A stretch of 64,000 bases of DNA, taken from Balaenoptera acutorostrata. Taxonomy: Eukaryota; Chordata; Mammalia; Artiodactyla; Balaenopteridae. Both the position numbers and the translations under genes were made by a program. Below are positions 11,357-23,357 of the stretch, piece after piece. How positions within the stretch are numbered: position 1 is the stretch's first letter; each line of letters opens with the position of its first letter. The notes under the pieces were generated by a model. It did no database searches. It was given only the letters and a program-made list of their open reading frames with translations, and was not told the origin of the DNA. Location of the stretch: NCBI RefSeq assembly GCF_949987535.1, contig NC_080075.1, forward strand, positions 60,443,111 through 60,507,110, written 5' to 3'.

Positions 11357-14237
11357 ATGTCTTTTTAAATGTATTTATTTAATTGTTTTATTTTCAAATT
11401 TTCATATTGAAGTATAATTATTTTCAATATTATATTAATTTCAGGTGTACAACATAGTGGTTTGATATTTTTAAACATTACAAAATGATCACCAAAATAA
11501 GTCTAGTTCCCATGTGTCACCAAAGTTATTACAATATTATTGTCTATATTCCCTATGCTGTACATTAGATCCCATAGCTTATTTATTTTATAACTGTAAG
11601 TTTCCACCTCTTAATTTCCCTTCTTATTTCACTCATCCTCCAAAACCCCTCCCCTTTGGTAACAACCATTTTGTTCTTGGGTATTTATGAGTCTCTTTAT
11701 GTTCTGTTATGTTTGTTTGTTAGTTTTGTTTTTTAGCTTCCACATATAAGTGAAATCATGCAGTATTTCTCTTTGACTTTTTTCACTTGGCATAATACTC
11801 TCTAGGTCCAGCCCTGTTGTTGCAAATGGCAAGATTTCATTATTTTTTTATGGTTGAGTGATATTCCATTGCATATATATACCACATCTTCTTTATCTTT
11901 ACATCTATCTTTACTACACTTAGGTTGCTTTTATATCTTGGCTATTGTAGATATTCCTGCAATGAACATGGAGGTGAATATATATTTTCAAATTCGTATT
12001 TTCATTTATTTGATATGTACTCAAGAGTGGAATTGCTGAATCCTATGGTAGTTCTATTTTAGTTTTTTGAGGAACCACCATACTGTTTTCCATTTACCAA
12101 TTTACATTCCCACCAACAGTGTACTAGGGTTCCCTTTTTCTCCACAATCACTTCAATATTTATTATTTGTTGTTTTTTTTTTTTTTTGATGATAGCCATT
12201 CTGACAGGTATGAGGTAATATCTCCTTATGATTTTGGTTTGCATTTCTCTGATGATTAGAGATGTTGAGCATATTTTCATGTGCCTATTGGCCATCTGCA
12301 TGTCTTCTTTGGAAAAATGTCTATTCAGATTTTGTCATTTTTAATCAGTTTTTTAATTGAGCTGTAGGAGCTGTTTATATATTTTAGATATTAACCCCTT
12401 ATCAATAATATTACTTGCAAACATTTTCTCCCATTCAGTAGGTTGTCTTTTCAGTTTTGTTGAAGGTTTCCTTCACTGTACAAAAGCTCCTAAATTTAAT
12501 TGGATGTTTATTTTTTATTTTGTTTCCCTAGCTTGAGGAGACAGACACCCCCCGCCCCCATGCCAAATATTGCTAAGACTTATGTCAAAGAGTGTATTGC
12601 CTATATTTTATTCTAGGAGTTTTATGGTTTCCAGACTTAAATTTAGATATTTAATCCATTTTGAGTTTATTTTTGTCTATGGTGTGAGAAAATGTTCTAA
12701 TTTCATTCTTTTACATGTAGCTGTCCAGTTTTCCCAGCACTACTTATTGAAGACATTGTCTTTTCCCTATGCTATATTTTTGCCTTATTTGTTGTAGATT
12801 AATTAACCATTTGTAAATGGGTTTATTGCTGGGCTTTCTATTCTGTTCTATTGATCTACATGTCTGTTTTTGTGCCAATACCATACTGTTTTGATTACAA
12901 TAACTTTATAGTATAGTTTGAAATTAGGAAGTGTGATACCTACAGCTTTGTTCTTCTTCCTCAAGATTGTTTTTGTTATTCAGGGTTTTTGTGTTTCCAT
13001 GCACATTTTAGAATTATTTGTTCTATTTCTGAAAAATGGCATTGGTATTTTGATAAGTTTTGCATTGAATCTATAGATTGCCTTGGGCAGTATGGTCATT
13101 TTAACACTATTAATTCTTCTAATCAATGAGCACAGTATATCTTTCCATTTGTTTGTGTTGTCTTCAGTCTCTTTCATCAACGACTTATAGGTTTCTGATT
13201 ACAGGTCTTTTACCTCCTTGATTAGATTTACTCCTAGGTATTTTATTCTTTTTGATGAAATTGTAAATGGGATTGTTTTCTTAATTTCTCTTTCTGTTAG
13301 TTTGTAGTGTGTGGAAACACAAAAGATTTCTGTATATTAACTTTGTATCCTGCAAATTTATTGAATTCATTATTAGTTCTAATAGTCTTTTTCTGTGTGT
13401 GTGAAATGCTTAGCGTTTTCTATGTATAGTATCATGTCATCTGAAACAGTAACAGTTTTACTTCCTCCTTTCCAATTTGGATTCCTTTTATTCTTTTTCT
13501 TGTCTGATTGCTACGTCTAGGACTTCTAATATTATGTTGAATAAAAAGTGGTGGGAGTGGGAATCCTTGTCTTTTGGCTGATGTTAGAGGAAATGCTTTC
13601 AGCTTTTCACCACTGCATATGATGTTTATGGTAGGTTTGTCATATATGGCCTTTTTTATGTTGAGGTGTGGTCCCTCTACACATACTTTGTTGAGAGTTT
13701 TATCATGAATTGATGTTGAATTTTGTCAAAAGCTTTTTATGCATTTGTTGAGATGATCATGTATTTTGTATTCTTCAGTTGGTTAATGTGGTGTATTACA
13801 TTGATTGATCTGTGAATATGGAATCATCTTCCCATCGCTGGACTAAATCCCACTTCATCGTAGTGTATGATGCTTTTAAGTATTGTTGAATTCAGTTTGC
13901 TAATATTCTGTTGAAGATTTTTCTTTCTATGTCCGTTAATGATATTGGTCTGTAATTATTTTGTGTGGGTGTGGTGTCTTTCAGAATTGGATATCAGAGT
14001 GATGCTGGCCTCATAAAGTGAATGTAGAAGCATTCATTCCTCTTCAATATTTTGCCCCTCCTGTGGTTCCTTCTTCACAGCTTTGGTTTTGAAAAATCTT
14101 TTTTGCTAGTCTTCAGTTGTTCACATTGATAATTACTCTGTAAATATTTGTAATTTTGGTGTGCCCATGTATGGAGGTGATCTCAGGGTCTTCCTACTCT
14201 ACCACTGTGGCTGTACCCAAATCAAATTGGCATTATT
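11357..14237 (-). mobile_element. L1 LINE, antisense, nested in an older L1M; central part deleted
   Basis: The left side is the antisense 3' UTR ('ttcaggtgtacaacatagtgg' near 11441), followed by antisense ORF2 through the C-terminal domain (12060-12300), 'cattggtattttgataag' (13039) and the reverse transcriptase region to about 14045. After 14050 the sequence no longer follows ORF2. It instead resembles an antisense L1 5' end ('tgatctcagggtcttcctac' near 14178), so the first part of ORF2 and all of ORF1 are missing. The flanking 'agtctttaaattt' (11344-11356) and 'agtcttttaattt' (14238-14250) fit a TSD with small changes. All frames carry stops. Confidence 0.75.
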
Positions 14238-14525
14238 AGTCTTTTAATTTTGGCCATTTTGGTGAGTGTGTAGTGTCATTTCTTTGTGGTCTGATTTTGA
14301 ACTACCCTAGTGACTAATGATTTTGATCATCTATTTATGTGGTAATAGTTCTCTCAAATACCATTTTTTGTAAGGATTCTCTTCAAGACTTTAAGCACTC
14401 CTTTTAAACAAAGAGAGCTGCCTTTTTATTGTTGCATTCTTTATGTATATTCTGGATACAAGTCCTTTGTCAGAAATATATATTATATATATTTTTATCC
14501 AGTCTGTGGCTTACTTTTTCACTTT
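14238..14525 (-). repeat. Old L1M ORF2 3' fragment, right half
   Basis: This continues the element broken at 11356: 'agtcttttaattttggccat', then 'gtgagtgtgtagtgtcattt', 'ttatgtatattctggataca' and 'caagtcctttgtcagaaata', all antisense L1 ORF2 C-terminal blocks. Confidence 0.75.
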
Positions 14526-14539
14526 CTTAACATTATTCT

Positions 14540-14862
14540 TTTCTCCTATTTTTTTTTTTACTCTTTATTTTGAAATAATTATATATTCAATAGAAGTTGG
14601 TCAAAATTTACAAGCAGGTCCTTTGTACGCTTTACCCACTTTTCCAATGATATCAACTTGCATAACTAAAGAACAATATTGAAACCTAGAAAATGCCTTT
14701 GGCACAACAATGCACAGAGCTTGTTCAGATTCCACCAGTTTCACATGCATTTGTGTGTGTATGTGTATTATGAAATTATATCACACATGTAGATTCATGT
14801 AACCACAATCACAATGAAGATACAGAACTGATTCATACTTTAAAATACAAGTATGCAATGCT
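14540..14862 (-). repeat. L1ME-type 3' UTR, antisense
   Basis: 'tttattttgaaataattata' near 14564, 'ttttccaatgatatcaactt' near 14639, 'cagattccaccagtttcaca' near 14727, 'gtagattcatgtaaccacaa' near 14789 and 'aagatacagaactgattcat' near 14817 follow the antisense 3' end of the L1ME group in order. Confidence 0.7.
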
Positions 14863-17464
14863 ATACATTTTTGACAAATATTTAAATTATTTCAGCCATG
14901 GGAATGCAAGAATTGTAATAATAGCTATACAGTGCTCATTTTTTCTTAATCATTAATATCAATTTAATATTTTGAGTGATTTCCTACATTAAACTAAAAA
15001 TTCCACTTCTCTAGACCATATTTTATTGCTCATTTATGCCAAGGAAAAGAAATCCTCTTAACGAAACTAAAGTTTGTATCAAATATGATTTATTTACTTA
15101 ACATCTTTGGCTCTAATATTCATAAACATAGCTATTTAAATGTATAACTAATAATAGAAGTTTTATTAAGCACTCCTTTATATTCTTTAGAGGTATTTCT
15201 TTAAATAGGAGTGTATTCTTTTTGAAATCATGCGTAAGAGTAACTGTGATACAGCTGTTAAAGGGCACATGGGGATGGGAAAAGAACCAATGGAATACTT
15301 TCACATTTTTCTTGTCATTTACCACTCTTTTTTTTGGCCTGAATACAGTGTTAAAGTAAAAAGCTCTCACCCATAACACATCTACTAGATCCATAGGACC
15401 CCATTTATTACCTACCAGTGGAGAGCAAGAAGGATGCTACTAGGTGGATGAAGAAGGGACTTTTGAAGCCTGAGGATCTAGCTTTCAACAAGCCCAGAAA
15501 GAACTAAATAGTCTTTCCTAAGAGGAACCATATCCACCCAGATGATATAGTATCACCTGATGAAAGTGCTGATGATTTCTGAGCTTCTTTGCTGACTAGG
15601 GTGTAATATCATTCACTAGAGATCAAGACCTGTCTTATAATATTAGGGCACTAGAAAGTAGCTTCAGAGATGTTGAGTCTAACTTGAGCAGATCAAACTG
15701 CTGGTACCAATTTGTGGACTTCTGTAAACTCCACAAGTTCAGGAATAAATGCTATTACCCTGCCATCTGTGAGACAGTATTGTCCCAGATGGGATACAGA
15801 GATGATCTCTACAAGTCACTCGTTTTTGCCTGTGGAATAGGCCAAAGGAACCCTCATACCTATAGTTCTATCTCATATTGACTAGTACTTAGTGAGTCTG
15901 GTAATATAAATTCCTTTCACATCTTACTACTCCCTTTTTGGTCTGATAGAACCAGTGTTTATTTCCCTACCCGTTTTGAACAGTGTATTTTTCACAAACC
16001 CAGGTTTTCAAGAAATTCTTCAAATATTTTATCCTATGGTAAAAACCAGACCCAAGACATTTTTTTTTTCTCTTGAGAGGGAAAAATAATTCTTTTATAT
16101 TATTTTGCTGGTGTATGTACAAACAAAAAAGGCTATTCATCAAGTTATTTTCAGAAATCTACCTTTTATTTCTACATATATAATGCACTATATTTTAAAT
16201 GCATTATATAAAAATATTGATAGAAAAATAGAATGATTTTCCCCCTTTCTTACAGAATATGTATCTATCAAAAGCTTAATTTATTAAAGAATAAAAAATC
16301 ATTTTGGGGTTGTCACAGGCTTTGAATTCTTGTGATTCTAATTTATATCAATAAGAAGCCTGGTCTGTTGGGACAGAAATTCAATTAACAGTGCATGTAC
16401 CTTGATGTTAGAATGAGCTTTGCCTTAGTTTCCTGAGACTTTTGGAAAAATCACCAAATCTGATATGCTTTAGTTTGAAGGAGTGCCTGTCTCGAAGGGG
16501 ATTTATAAGAAACAGACTTCTGGAAATGGGTCCAACAAAAAGCAATGTATAGTGATGACAGATCACACCCAGCAGGTGGCTCGGGATGATGCCAATAGAA
16601 GCCCTAAGGGACAGAAAATTGTTGTCAGGCATTCGTCTGTTGAGTCACTGAGACCTTGGAAAGCAATCATTGTGAACTAATCATTGTCATCTGCTTCTAG
16701 TGATTATTAGTTGAGGAGAACTTTGAGAAACCCCAAATGGAAAAGTCTCTGAACACTTACACCCTGGAAAAGTAATCTAAGTATGTAGTTCACATTTTGT
16801 TTCAACCTAAACTCTTACACAAAATCCAAGTTTAGAAAACTAACAAAAACAGATCAGTTTTTGCAATGGGAGAGGTCCTGAAGCCCAACTTCTCAGCTTA
16901 ACAGCATCAACTTGTTGGGTTCTTCTTAGAGATCTTAGAGTATAAAAATACTTTTCTGGAGGATTACTTATTATTGGTAAGATCATTTCCATGTATTCAT
17001 TGTTACTCAGTGTGTGTCTTCCTACTGAGCTACTTGAACATCACCTATGACTTTTTTCGGTGAGATATTTTTGATGATTAACAGATACTCAGTGAGCAAT
17101 CACAAATGTTGAGAGACCCAGGAAGGTGACCTCTGAAGTAGTGCATATTGAATACACTTTTTGCAACAACACAATATCAGTCTACACCCACCCTTTGCCA
17201 TATTCATGGCCTATGGAGAGCAGTCCTGGAGCCATGCTTTCCCAAGAGTTCTTCCAAGAATAAGGACAACACCTTTTGTTTCCTTTCAATATCAGATTCA
17301 TTTGATTATATTTCACTTTTGAACAGTATCATATTCTTCTCTGGAATATAGCATTTGGGTTTTTTTCCCGATTATTTCTCCTACTTTATAAATATTTGAG
17401 GGCATATTTGATTTCTGGAAGCACCTACAACTCTCTTGCTTATGGCAGATTCTCAATGAATGTT
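14863..17464. other. Unassigned, unique-looking sequence
   Basis: 2.6 kb with no recognised repeat or gene. Open frames of 65-93 codons (for example 15113-15394 minus, 15684-15881 plus, 16408-16632 minus) lack family resemblance, splice context that I can defend, or a recognisable start context. The segment 15400-15900 and the segment 16400-16680 are less AT-rich than their surroundings and would be the first places to test for conservation. Confidence 0.4.
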
Positions 17465-17730
17465 TATAGTGGTAAGGAGGTGGGATTTGATGACAGAAAC
17501 ACTGGGTTTGAATATAGCAGCTACATAAGTTAGCTGCATAACTGTGGTCAAGTCAATCCACTACATTATTTTTCAGTCCTTAGCTAAAAAGTAGTTAATG
17601 AGGATAATAATTCTAAGCTGGGGTGTGGGGGAAGGTTGTGAGGATTAGAAATAAGTTTTACATAACATCTAGTATATTATCTGGTACATAGTAACCCTCT
17701 GAAATTCTAGTTGCTTTATTTTTTATGAAT
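17465..17730 (+). repeat. MIR SINE, sense
   Basis: The MIR consensus is followed in order: 'gacagaaacactgggtttga', 'gcataactgtggtcaagtca', 'aatgaggataataattct', 'gttgtgaggattagaa' and the end 'tctggtacatagtaaccctc'. MIRs are ancient tRNA-derived SINEs shared by all mammals. Confidence 0.85.
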
Positions 17731-18038
17731 ATTGTCAAGGTCATTGCTGAATTACCTCATCATACCTAATTCAGTTTAATAAATGCTGTTAGCCTAGAGG
17801 ATGTATCTTTATTTTTAGCTAGACATGAGATGCTTGAGCAAGAATAATTTCTTTAATGTTTGGCTAACTTTATTTGTGCAAGAGAAAAATACAAACATGT
17901 GCTGGAGCACTAGAAAAATTCAGTTCCATGAAGCCTTAGGAATACTTCAAGGGAATGAACAAACACACAGCCATAGGTAGTGTCACTAAACCTCAAATTA
18001 TTTGCACCCTTGTATTAAATGACACAAGGGTAAAACAC
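17731..18038. other. Unassigned sequence
   Basis: Nothing was recognised between the MIR and the L1 target-site duplication. Confidence 0.35.
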
Positions 18039-18053
18039 AATACCTAATAAGTT
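18039..18053. repeat. Target-site duplication, left copy
   Basis: 'aatacctaataagtt', identical to 21057-21071. It bounds the poly(A) end of the antisense L1. Confidence 0.9.
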
Positions 18054-18071
18054 ATTTATTTATTTATTTTC

Positions 18072-19973
18072 TGTGGGTTTGTCATATATGGCCTTTATTA
18101 TGTTGAGGTAGGTTCCCTCTATGTCCACTTTCTGGAGAGTTTTTATCATAAATGGGTGTTGAATTTTGTCAAAAGATTTTTCTGCATCTATTGAGATGAT
18201 CATATGGTTTTTCCTTCAGTTTGTTAATATGGTTTACACATTGATTGATTTGCATATATTGAAGAATCCTTGCATCCCTGGAATAAATCCCAATTGATCA
18301 TGGTGTGTGATCCTTTTAATGTGTTGTTGGATTCTGTTTGCTAGTATTTTCTTGAGGATTTTTGCATCTATATTCATCAGTGATACTGGTCTGTAATTTT
18401 CTTTTTTTGTAGTATCTTTGTCTGGTTTTGGTATCAGGGTGATGGTGGCCTCATAGAATGAGTTTGGGAGTGTTCCTTCCTCTGCAATTTTTTGGAAGAG
18501 TTTGAGAAGGATGGGTGTTAGCTCTTCTCTAAATGTTTGATAGAATTCACCTGTGAAGCCATCTGGTCCTGGGCTTTTGTTTGTTGGAAGATTTTTAATC
18601 ACAGTTTCAATTTCATTGCTTGTGATTGGTCTGTTCATATTTTCTATTTCTTCCTGGTTCAGTCTTCGAAGGTTATTCCTTCTAAGAATTTGTCCATTTC
18701 TTCCAGTGTCCATTTTATTGGCATAGAATTGCTTGTAGTAGTCTCTTAGGATGCTTTGTATTTCTGCGATGTCTATTGTAACTTCTCTTTTTCATTTCTA
18801 ATTTTATTGATTTGAGTCCTCTCCCTCTTTTCTTGATGAGTCTGGCTAATGGTTTATCAATTTTGTTTATCTTCTCAAAGAACCAGCTTTTAGTTTTATT
18901 GATCTTTGCAATTGTTTTCTTTGTTTCTATTTCATTTATTTCTGCTCTGATCTTTGTGATTTATTTCCTTCTAGTAACTTTAGGTTTTGTTTGTTCTTCT
19001 TTCTCTAGTTCCTATAGGTGTAAAGTTAGATTGTTTATTTGAGATGTTTGTTGTTTCTTGAGGTAGGCTTGCATTGCTAAAAACTTCCCTCTTAGAACTG
19101 TTTTGCTGCATCCCAGCGGTTTTGGATCGTTGTGTTTTCATTGTCATTTGTCCCTAGGTATTTTTTGATTTCCTCTTTGATTTCCTCAGTGATCTCTTGA
19201 TTATTTAATAACGTATTGTTTATCCTCCATGTGTTTGTGTTTTTTACGTTTTTTTCCCTGTAATTGATTTCTAATCTCATAGTGCTGTGGTCAGAAAAGA
19301 TGCTTGATGTGATTTCAATTTTCTTAAATTTACTGAGGCTTGATTTGTGACCCAAGATGTGATATATCCTGGAGGATGTTTTGTGCGCACTTGAGAAGAA
19401 AGTGTAATCTGCTGTGTTTGGATGGAATGCCCTATAAATATCAATTAAATCTATACTGTCTATTGTGTCATTTAAAGCTTGTGTTTCCTTGTTAATTTTC
19501 TGTTTGGGTTATCTGTCCATTGGTGTAAGTGAGGTGTTAAAGTCCCCCACTATTACTGTGTTACTGTTGATTTCCTCTTTTAGAGCTCTTAGCAGTTGCC
19601 TTATGTATCGAGGTGCTCCTATGTTGGGTGCATATATATTTATAATTGTTATATCTTCTTCTTGGATTGATCCCTTGATCATTATGTAGTGTGCTTCCCT
19701 GTCTCTTGTAACATTCTATATTTTAAAGTCTATTTTATCTGATATGAGTATTGCTACTCCAGCTTTCTTTTGATTTCCATTTGTATGGAATATCTTTTTC
19801 CATCCCCTCACTTTCAGTCTGTATGTGTCCCTAGGTCTGAAGTGGGTCTCTTGTAGACAGCATATAGATGGGTCTTGTTTTTGTATCCATTCAGCGAGCC
19901 TGTGTCTTTTGGTTGGAGCTTTGAATCCATTCACGTTTAAGGTAATTATCGATATGTATGTTCCTATGATCAT
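18072..19973 (-). pseudogene. L1 ORF2 remnant: endonuclease and part of reverse transcriptase
   Basis: ORF2p nicks target DNA and reverse-transcribes L1 RNA. The start is the ATG at 19973, leading into the endonuclease: a TLNVNG block near residue 12 and CLQETHF near residue 40 (catalytic Glu). The frame 19973-19716 stops after about 85 codons. Further pieces are at 19355-19092 (end of the endonuclease) and 18713-18234, holding the RT motif SPGPDGF and the [14 protein letters not shown] block, ending near LGFIPGMQG. The FADD catalytic motif and the Cys-rich C-terminus lie beyond the truncation. Stops and frameshifts plus truncation make it non-functional. Confidence 0.9.
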
Positions 19974-20031
19974 TTTCTTAATCGTTTTGGGTTTGTTTTT
20001 GTAGGTCCTTTTCTTCTCTTGTGTTTCCCAC

Positions 20032-21020
20032 TTAGAGAAGTCCCTTTACCATTTGTTGTAAAGCTGGTTTGGTGGTGCTGAATTCTCTTAGATTTTGCTT
20101 GTCTGTAAAGCTTTTGATTTCTCCAGCGAATCTGAATGAGATCCTTGCTGGGTAGAGTAATCTTGGTTGTAGTTTCTTCCCTTTCATCACTTTAAATACG
20201 TCATGCCATTCCCTTCTGGCTTGTAGAGTTTCTGCTGAGAAATCAGCTGTTAACCTTATGGGAGTTCCCTTTTATGTTATTTGTTGTTTTGCCCTTGCTG
20301 CTTTCAATAATATTTCTTTGTCTTTAATTTTTGCCAATTTGATTACTGTGTGTCTTGGTATGTTTCTCCTTGGGTTTATCCTGTATGGGACTCTCTGCGC
20401 TTCCTGGACTTGGGTGGCTATTTCCTTTTCCATGTTAGGGAAGTTTTTGACTATAATCTCTTCAAATATTTTCTTGGGTCCTTTCTCTCTCTATTCTCCT
20501 TCTGGGACCCCTATAATGCGAATGTTGTTGTGTTTAATGTTGTCCCAGAAGTCTCTTAGGCTGTCTTCATTTCTTTTCATTCTTTTTTATTTATTTATTT
20601 ATTTTTTTATTTATTTATTTTTATCATTCTTTTTTATTTATTCTGTTCTGCAGCAGTGAATTCCACCATTCTGTCTTCCAGGTCACTTATCTGTTCTTCT
20701 GCCTCAGTTATTCTGCTATTGATTCCTTCTAATGTATTTTTCATTTCAGTTATTGTATTGTTCATCTCTGTTTGTTTGTTCTTTAATTCCTCTAGGTGTT
20801 TGTTAAACATTTCTTGCACCTTCTCGATCTTTGCCTTCGTTCTTTTTCCGAGGTCCTGGATCATCTTCACTATCATTATTCTGAATTCTTTTTCTGGAAG
20901 GTTGCCTATGTCCACTTCATTTAGTTGTGTTTCTGGGGTTTTATTTTGTTCCTTCATCTGGTACGTAGCCCTCTGCTTTTCATCTTGTCTATCTTTCTGT
21001 GAATGTGGTTTTTGTTCCAC
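20032..21020 (-). pseudogene. L1 ORF1 remnant with a microsatellite expansion
   Basis: ORF1p is the RNA-binding trimer of the L1 particle. The frame opens at 21020 (MEQKPHSQKDRQ...) and gives about 128 residues: a charged leader and a heptad-rich coiled coil (EKVQEMFNKHLEELKNKQTE, then ITEAEEQISDLEDRM). It ends at a run of TTTA units (20578-20624) that adds 47 bp and breaks the frame. Beyond it the RRM and C-terminal domain are recognisable in pieces: 'tgggacaacattaaacac' type sequence near 20540 and the terminal QQMVKGLL stop at 20032. The ORF1-ORF2 gap is 58 bp. Confidence 0.88.
20578..20624. repeat. (TTTA)n expansion with flanking duplication inside ORF1
   Basis: 'cattcttttttattta' occurs at 20578 and again at 20625, with TTTA units between them. 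Related L1s have a single copy. The extra 47 bp is not a multiple of three. Confidence 0.75.
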
Positions 21021-21056
21021 AGGCTGCAGGACTGTAGTTCTTCTAGCTTCTACTCC

Positions 21057-21071
21057 AATACCTAATAAGTT
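21057..21071. repeat. Target-site duplication, right copy
   Basis: 'aatacctaataagtt', identical to 18039-18053. Confidence 0.9.
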
Positions 21072-22334
21072 CTTTAAAATAGACTTTTTATTTTATAGTT
21101 GGAATCATCCTAGAATATCAGATTAATTAGATTAATTCTAACCTATTTTCTATTTTATCAATTTCCCTGAAATAGTAGCTAAAGTTTAAGCTTGATAATG
21201 TAATGTAATAAAGTGTATTATGCCCCTGACACATATGAAAATAACTTTAAGGCAGCTTTTCAGTTGAGCATTAACACAAGACATTAATGAGTATGACTTA
21301 AGTATAGAATCAACCGAGTAGTGCTAATATGTCATTTGCTAAAGTGGCAGAGGGCATAGGATCAGATGTCAACCTGATAGGTGTACATAGAGATATGCAA
21401 CATAAATAAGCTATCTAGAGCTACCAAATATAACATATCCTGAAACTTTATATCATCTGAATCTTTGATAATTACAGCTTTATATTATTATCTGCACCAT
21501 TTATTATAACACATATTAAGAAAGACTTCTTTAAAGCAGAGAGCTCTAACACGGTTTTATCAACCTCCTTCCATTGTCTTGACCCTGAGCCATCAAACTA
21601 CTCCCCTTAAGTTGAACTATTTTGAGGTAAGTGCTTCAGAGAAAATTCGAATTCAGCTGCTGACCTTGGCAGTGGTCCTAGCTTCACATGCTAACTTGTG
21701 AAAGATAGTTAAACTAGAACAAACTTTCCATCTTGACAGATGTTCTATAAGTTACATGATTTGTATCATACACAGAAGACCTTCAGGGTATGCTATCTAT
21801 TTAAATTTTAAAGTGGTTCTATACTTCAGGCAAACAAATGCAGTACTCTAGTATTTCTTTTGGCTCTCATAAGGCCCATTAAACCAGTGCAATTTGTTTT
21901 TAGATTGGGAAAATGGCTTGATTTTATAAGAATTTCCATTTCATCCCCCTCACTTTGCTCCATTCACAGAGCAGCTGTTAGCAACAGTAAATGTGGGAAT
22001 TTTTGTTATCAGGACATAATAAACAACCTCACTCTCTAGCAAAGCTGAAGAAGTGGTGTAAGAAGTCTCAATCCTATCAGGTTGCAAAAGTGGCAGGATA
22101 TTCTGCATGTATGACACACTCTGAGTATTCACTGAGCAACCTGCTGGGAAAATAGAAAGTCCTAACAGTGAATACAGAAACAATAGCCACAAAAATCACA
22201 AAATCAAGCTTTCATATATCCGGATTTTAAAAAAGGAAAATGATGGGAAAACAGAGAAATCAGATTTCATATATGATAGCAAATCTAATGAGATTTTGAA
22301 GTAATTTATTTTTTAATTTGAGATTTTTTGATTC
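21072..22334. other. Unassigned, unique-looking sequence
   Basis: 1.26 kb between the two 3'-truncated L1 copies. No gene or repeat was recognised. Confidence 0.4.
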
Positions 22335-22347
22335 TAGAATTAAGGGA
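22335..22347. repeat. Target-site duplication, left copy
   Basis: 'tagaattaaggga', identical to 23722-23734. Confidence 0.85.
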
Positions 22348-23097
22348 AACCAAAGGCACAACTAACTGCTGGACAACCATCAACAAAAAAGACTGGAACT
22401 TACCAAAAAAGATATTCTACATGCAAAGATGAAGAAGCCACAGTGAGATGGTAGGAGGGGCACTTTCACAATATAATCAAATTCCATACACACAGGGTGG
22501 ATGACACACAAACTGGAAAATAATTATATCACAGAGGTTCTCCCAGAGGAGTGAGACTTCTGAGCCCCACATCAGGCTCCCCAGCCTGGGTGTTTGGCAT
22601 TGGGAGGAGTGGCCTCCAGAGCTTTTGGTTTTGAAGGACAGTGGGGCTTGAGTACAGGAGCTCCACAGGACTTGGGGAAACAGAGACTCCACTCTTGGAG
22701 GGCACACACAAGGTTTCACATGCACTGGAACCCAGGACAAAGCAGAGACTCCATAGGAGTCTGGGCCAGACCCACCTGTGGGTCTTGGAGGTCTCCTGGG
22801 TAGGGAGGGGTCATCTGTGGCTCACTGTGGGGGCAAGGACACTGGTGATAGAGGCCCCAGGGAATAGTCATTGGCATGAGCTGTCCCAGAGGTTGACATT
22901 TTGGCACTGAGACCTGGCCCCGCCCAACAGCAGGCTCTAGTGCTGGGGTGCTTCAGGCTAAACAACCAACAGGGTGGGAACACAACCCCACCCATCAGCA
23001 GACAGGCTGCCTAAAGTTGTCCTGAGCCCACAGCCATGTCTAAACCTACCCCACTGACATGGTCCTGCCCAACAGAAGAACAAGACCTGCCACCCAC

Positions 23098-23222
23098 CAG
23101 TGGCAGTCCAGGGGTTAGGACTCCATGCTCTCACTGCTGAGGGCCCGGGTTCAATCTCTGGTAGGGGAACTAAGATCCCACAAGCTGCACAGCATGGCCA
23201 AAAAAAGAAAAAAGAAAAAATC
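23098..23222 (+). repeat. Short tRNA-derived SINE nested in the L1 5' UTR
   Basis: 'ggggttaggactccatgctc' then a B-box-like 'gggttcaatctctgg', 'ggggaactaagatcccacaa', 'agcatggcc' and an A-rich tail interrupted by G. This is the short CHR-related SINE common in cetartiodactyls. The first bases are diverged or lost and the TSD is not clear. It is not a tRNA gene: no cloverleaf 3' half or Pol III terminator at the right place. Confidence 0.8.
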
Positions 23223-23357
23223 ATGTCCATCCCACCAGGAAGCCTGCACAAGCCCCTGGACCAACTTCACCCACCAGGGGGCAGACACCAGAATCAAGAG
23301 GAACTACAATCCTAGAGCCTGAAGAATGAAGACCACAAACACAGAAAGTTAGACAAA

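Larger units (their letters stand above)
18054..21056 (-). mobile_element. Young L1, antisense, truncated at both ends, TSD-flanked
   Basis: A 3.0 kb L1 insertion. On the minus strand it starts just upstream of ORF1 (21056), contains ORF1 (21020 to 20032) and then ORF2 from 19973 down to about 18072, where it stops inside the reverse transcriptase region and ends in an A-rich (AAAT)n tail (18054-18071). The 3' third of ORF2 and the whole 3' UTR are absent, yet identical 15-bp TSDs flank it. The last L1 bases ('acaaacccacag' on the minus strand) lie 22 nt after an AATAAA (18094-18099, complement). This is what reverse transcription of a prematurely polyadenylated L1 RNA would leave. Sequence identity to the expected ORFs is high, so the insertion is relatively recent. 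Confidence 0.9.

Noticed and set aside
15684..15881. 65-codon frame as a possible host exon
   Set aside because: No recognisable domain, no defensible splice sites, and frames of this length are expected by chance in this much DNA.
20656..21126. 156-codon plus-strand frame, one of the longest open frames
   Set aside because: It lies exactly opposite the L1 ORF1 coiled coil; the hydrophobic product is the shadow of a charged coiled-coil coding strand.
22477..22910. Overlapping frames on both strands as a GC-rich gene
   Set aside because: The region is an L1 5' UTR; open frames reflect its higher GC content.
23098..23222. TSD for the SINE using 'cccaccag' on both sides
   Set aside because: The right copy is about 10 bp away from the A tail, so it is not a proper target-site duplication.
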